In this document: positions 37,585 to 38,897 of the stretch, piece by piece | Layout of the letters: the number at the start of each line of letters is the position of its first letter | Position numbering within the stretch: position 1 is the first letter of the stretch | Assembly (NCBI GenBank): GCA_964607765.1 | Contig: CAZSNT010000093.1 | Span: forward strand, 1 to 38,897 | From: CAZSNT01 sp964607765 | GTDB taxonomy: Bacteria > Verrucomicrobiota > Lentisphaeria > Oligosphaerales > JABHEG01 | DNA: 38,897 nt | Reading direction: 5' to 3' | Made by a program: the position numbers and the translations under genes | The notes under the pieces: generated by a model | Databases searched by the model: none | Told to the model about the DNA's origin: nothing | The model's input: the letters and a program-made list of their open reading frames with translations, nothing else

Positions 37585-38628
37585 CTATCGTGCCAGCTTG
37601 AGCATCTCGTCCTGCACAGCTTTCGGCAACGTGAACGCCGCTTCCGCGGGTGGCTCGGTTGTATCATCCTCCTCCGCTGCTTTCCGGGCAAAGATCGCGG
37701 CACCGTAGCCCACCACGCGGGTGCGATCCGACCCGGCCACGTCGCCGGAATTGGCATAGTGCAGCACGCGCACGTCAGCCGCGCCCCTGCCCTTCGCGAA
37801 CAACATCGCGGTACCCACGCCGCCTTTCGCGCACATTGCGGTCTGCAGGTTCGGAATGTCCGTCCGCGCCTCCTGGACCAGCAGGTGCGCGAACAACTCG
37901 TCCACATCGAGGTCGGGCAGCTGCGCCAGCGTGCTTTGGTCTATCTCGCGTGCAGCCTTGTACGTGGGGTAGTGCGACAAGTCGGTACTGGCAAGCACAA
38001 AGACTCTCTTGTCCTTGCTGCACGCTTCGATGGCCCGGGCGAAAACACGGCAGTTCTCAGCGGTCGGCTCCCCGAACATCACCGGCACGATCTTGCAGTC
38101 GACGCCCAAGCCCTGGAGGAAGGGAAGCTGCACCTCAACCGTATGGTCTCGTGCGTGGCCGCGCTCCGACACGCGAATCCCGTCGTGGCTTGCGGCAAGC
38201 TGCGCCACCATTTCACGGTCGACTGCCACTTTACCGAGGGGGGTCTCGAAATCGGCGGCATCGCTGAGCCACGCCACAATGTCCTTGGCGTGGGTGTCGT
38301 GTCCGATAATCACCACGGTATCAACACGCAGGCCCTTCAGGTAGCGATGCGTGTAAGCGGCCACTTTGCCGGAAAACACGTACCCCGCATGCGGCGCAAC
38401 AGCCGCGACCACTTCGCCGACGGCAGCCGGTTCGGGGGCACTGTCAAGGAGCTCGCTCACCTCCCGACTCAACGCAGCGCGGCTACCCGGATAGAAGCGG
38501 CCGGCCACAGCGGCGCGGCGGCTGTGCCCGCCCGCGTCGGCCTCCCGCCCCGCCCCAAACCAGACCACGCCGCCAACAGCAAGCATCGCTGCCATGGACC
38601 ACCTCGCTTGTCTGTGTGCCATCACCAT
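37585..38628 (-). CDS. MEMO family protein (AmmeMemoRadiSam system protein B) with signal peptide
   Basis: A 347-residue MEMO domain (PF01875). RFYPG, APHAGYVFSG (His80), GHDTHA, RDHTVEVQLPFL (His162), LASTDLSHY and AMCAKGGVG (Cys266) are at the family positions; in human MEMO1 the equivalents (His49, His81, Cys244) bind copper or iron. An N-terminal hydrophobic stretch (SMAAMLAVGGVVWFGAG) points to export or membrane anchoring, which is unusual for the family. The last 15 residues (PKAVQDEMLKLAR) are not MEMO but the beginning of AMMECR1, and the frame goes on after the TAG into that domain. The radical-SAM partner is not in this window. The start is ATG at 38628; an ATG at 38622 is equally possible. 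Confidence 0.9.
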   Translation of the reverse strand: MVMAHRQARWSMAAMLAVGGVVWFGAGREADAGGHSRRAAVAGRFYPGSRAALSREVSELLDSAPEPAAVGEVVAAVAPHAGYVFSGKVAAYTHRYLKGLRVDTVVIIGHDTHAKDIVAWLSDAADFETPLGKVAVDREMVAQLAASHDGIRVSERGHARDHTVEVQLPFLQGLGVDCKIVPVMFGEPTAENCRVFARAIEACSKDKRVFVLASTDLSHYPTYKAAREIDQSTLAQLPDLDVDELFAHLLVQEARTDIPNLQTAMCAKGGVGTAMLFAKGRGAADVRVLHYANSGDVAGSDRTRVVGYGAAIFARKAAEEDDTTEPPAEAAFTLPKAVQDEMLKLAR

Positions 38629-38897
38629 AGGTCGTCACCCCGTTACTGGGTCATCAGTCGCGTGGCGCTGCGCGCCGTCATTGGTTATTCGTGCTACACG
38701 CGTCACTGGGAAGGACGCGGGCACTGTACGTCAAGCGATCCCAAGTCCAGAGAGTGTCGGCTCACTTCGATGAAACCGACAGGAGTCGACAGGAGTCGAC
38801 GGAATCGGTCCCGGGCGCCCTACTACCGATCTGCCGCCTGACACCAATGACCAGTGACCAGTCAATGTCGTTGAGTTAAGGAGTTGGTCGCCATCCC
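38629..38897. other. 269 bp of non-coding sequence at the right edge
   Basis: No gene is seen. It holds the octamers GTCACCCC, GTTACTGG and GTCATCAG (38634-38657), a small GGCG-CGCC hairpin near 38664-38676, two GACAGGAGTC decamers (38778-38797) and two TGACCAG heptamers (38848-38861). These make it another member of the repeat-rich gaps. The octamers lie directly upstream of the MEMO start. Confidence 0.6.

Noticed and set aside
37078..38628. TAG reassigned to an amino acid in this organism
   Set aside because: exbB, exbD, the TPR gene, the giant gene and the ferredoxin gene all end properly at TAG at their family length, so TAG works as a stop.

Overview
This is a GC-rich bacterial window of about 39 kb (24 protein genes, no rRNA, tRNA or CRISPR seen). 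The gene content points to the PVC group, most likely Lentisphaerota or Kiritimatiellota: a pseudopilin with an [20 protein letters not shown] start fused to a LamG-like domain, sulfatase-family enzymes without signal peptides, DUF4159/ExbB/ExbD/TPR clustering, and very large VWA and TPR proteins. The placement is an inference from gene families only.

Layout. 1-1010: hairpin, promoter and a pseudopilin/LamG gene. 1060-5072 (minus): a compact run rnc, Fe-type alcohol dehydrogenase, argJ, methyltransferase, with 4-8 bp overlaps. 5211-6715 (plus, divergent): efp and epmA, the translation factor EF-P next to its lysyl ligase. 6839-16703 (minus): a four-gene operon encoding a secreted TPR protein, ExbB, ExbD and a 1975-residue protein that joins a periplasmic VWA domain, a TonB-type transmembrane segment, a long Ala/Ser/Pro-rich linker and a C-terminal DUF4159 domain. 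16942-25372 (minus): NamZ-like muramidase, a small 2[4Fe-4S] ferredoxin, an acidic Cys-motif protein, a sulfatase-fold enzyme with Thr at the nucleophile position, a DUF1980/permease pair, and two hypothetical envelope proteins. 25906-36409 (plus): a formylglycine-type sulfatase and a 2971-residue FecR/VIT/VWA/TPR protein. 36458-38628 (minus): an ORF6N protein and a MEMO-AMMECR1 gene split by one in-frame TAG.

The strongest candidate for an undescribed system is 6839-16703. ExbB and ExbD would form the proton channel. The giant protein carries its own TonB-like S-x3-H transmembrane helix, and its topology puts VWA and DUF4159 both in the periplasm, so energy from the proton gradient could be passed to an adhesion or scaffold protein rather than to a TonB-dependent receptor. 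The TPR protein would be the periplasmic partner, as CpoB is for Tol-Pal.

The intergenic spaces are unusual. At least nine gaps hold short degenerate tandem repeats (periods 7, 8, 10 or 12 bp), most of them just upstream of minus-strand genes. A 37-bp hairpin element with conserved flanks and a covarying stem occurs twice. An 18-bp composite motif (CAGGC-N4-ATGTAAATG) lies upstream of two genes. A perfect rho-independent terminator at 25681 ends a plus-strand transcript that matches no recognised gene.
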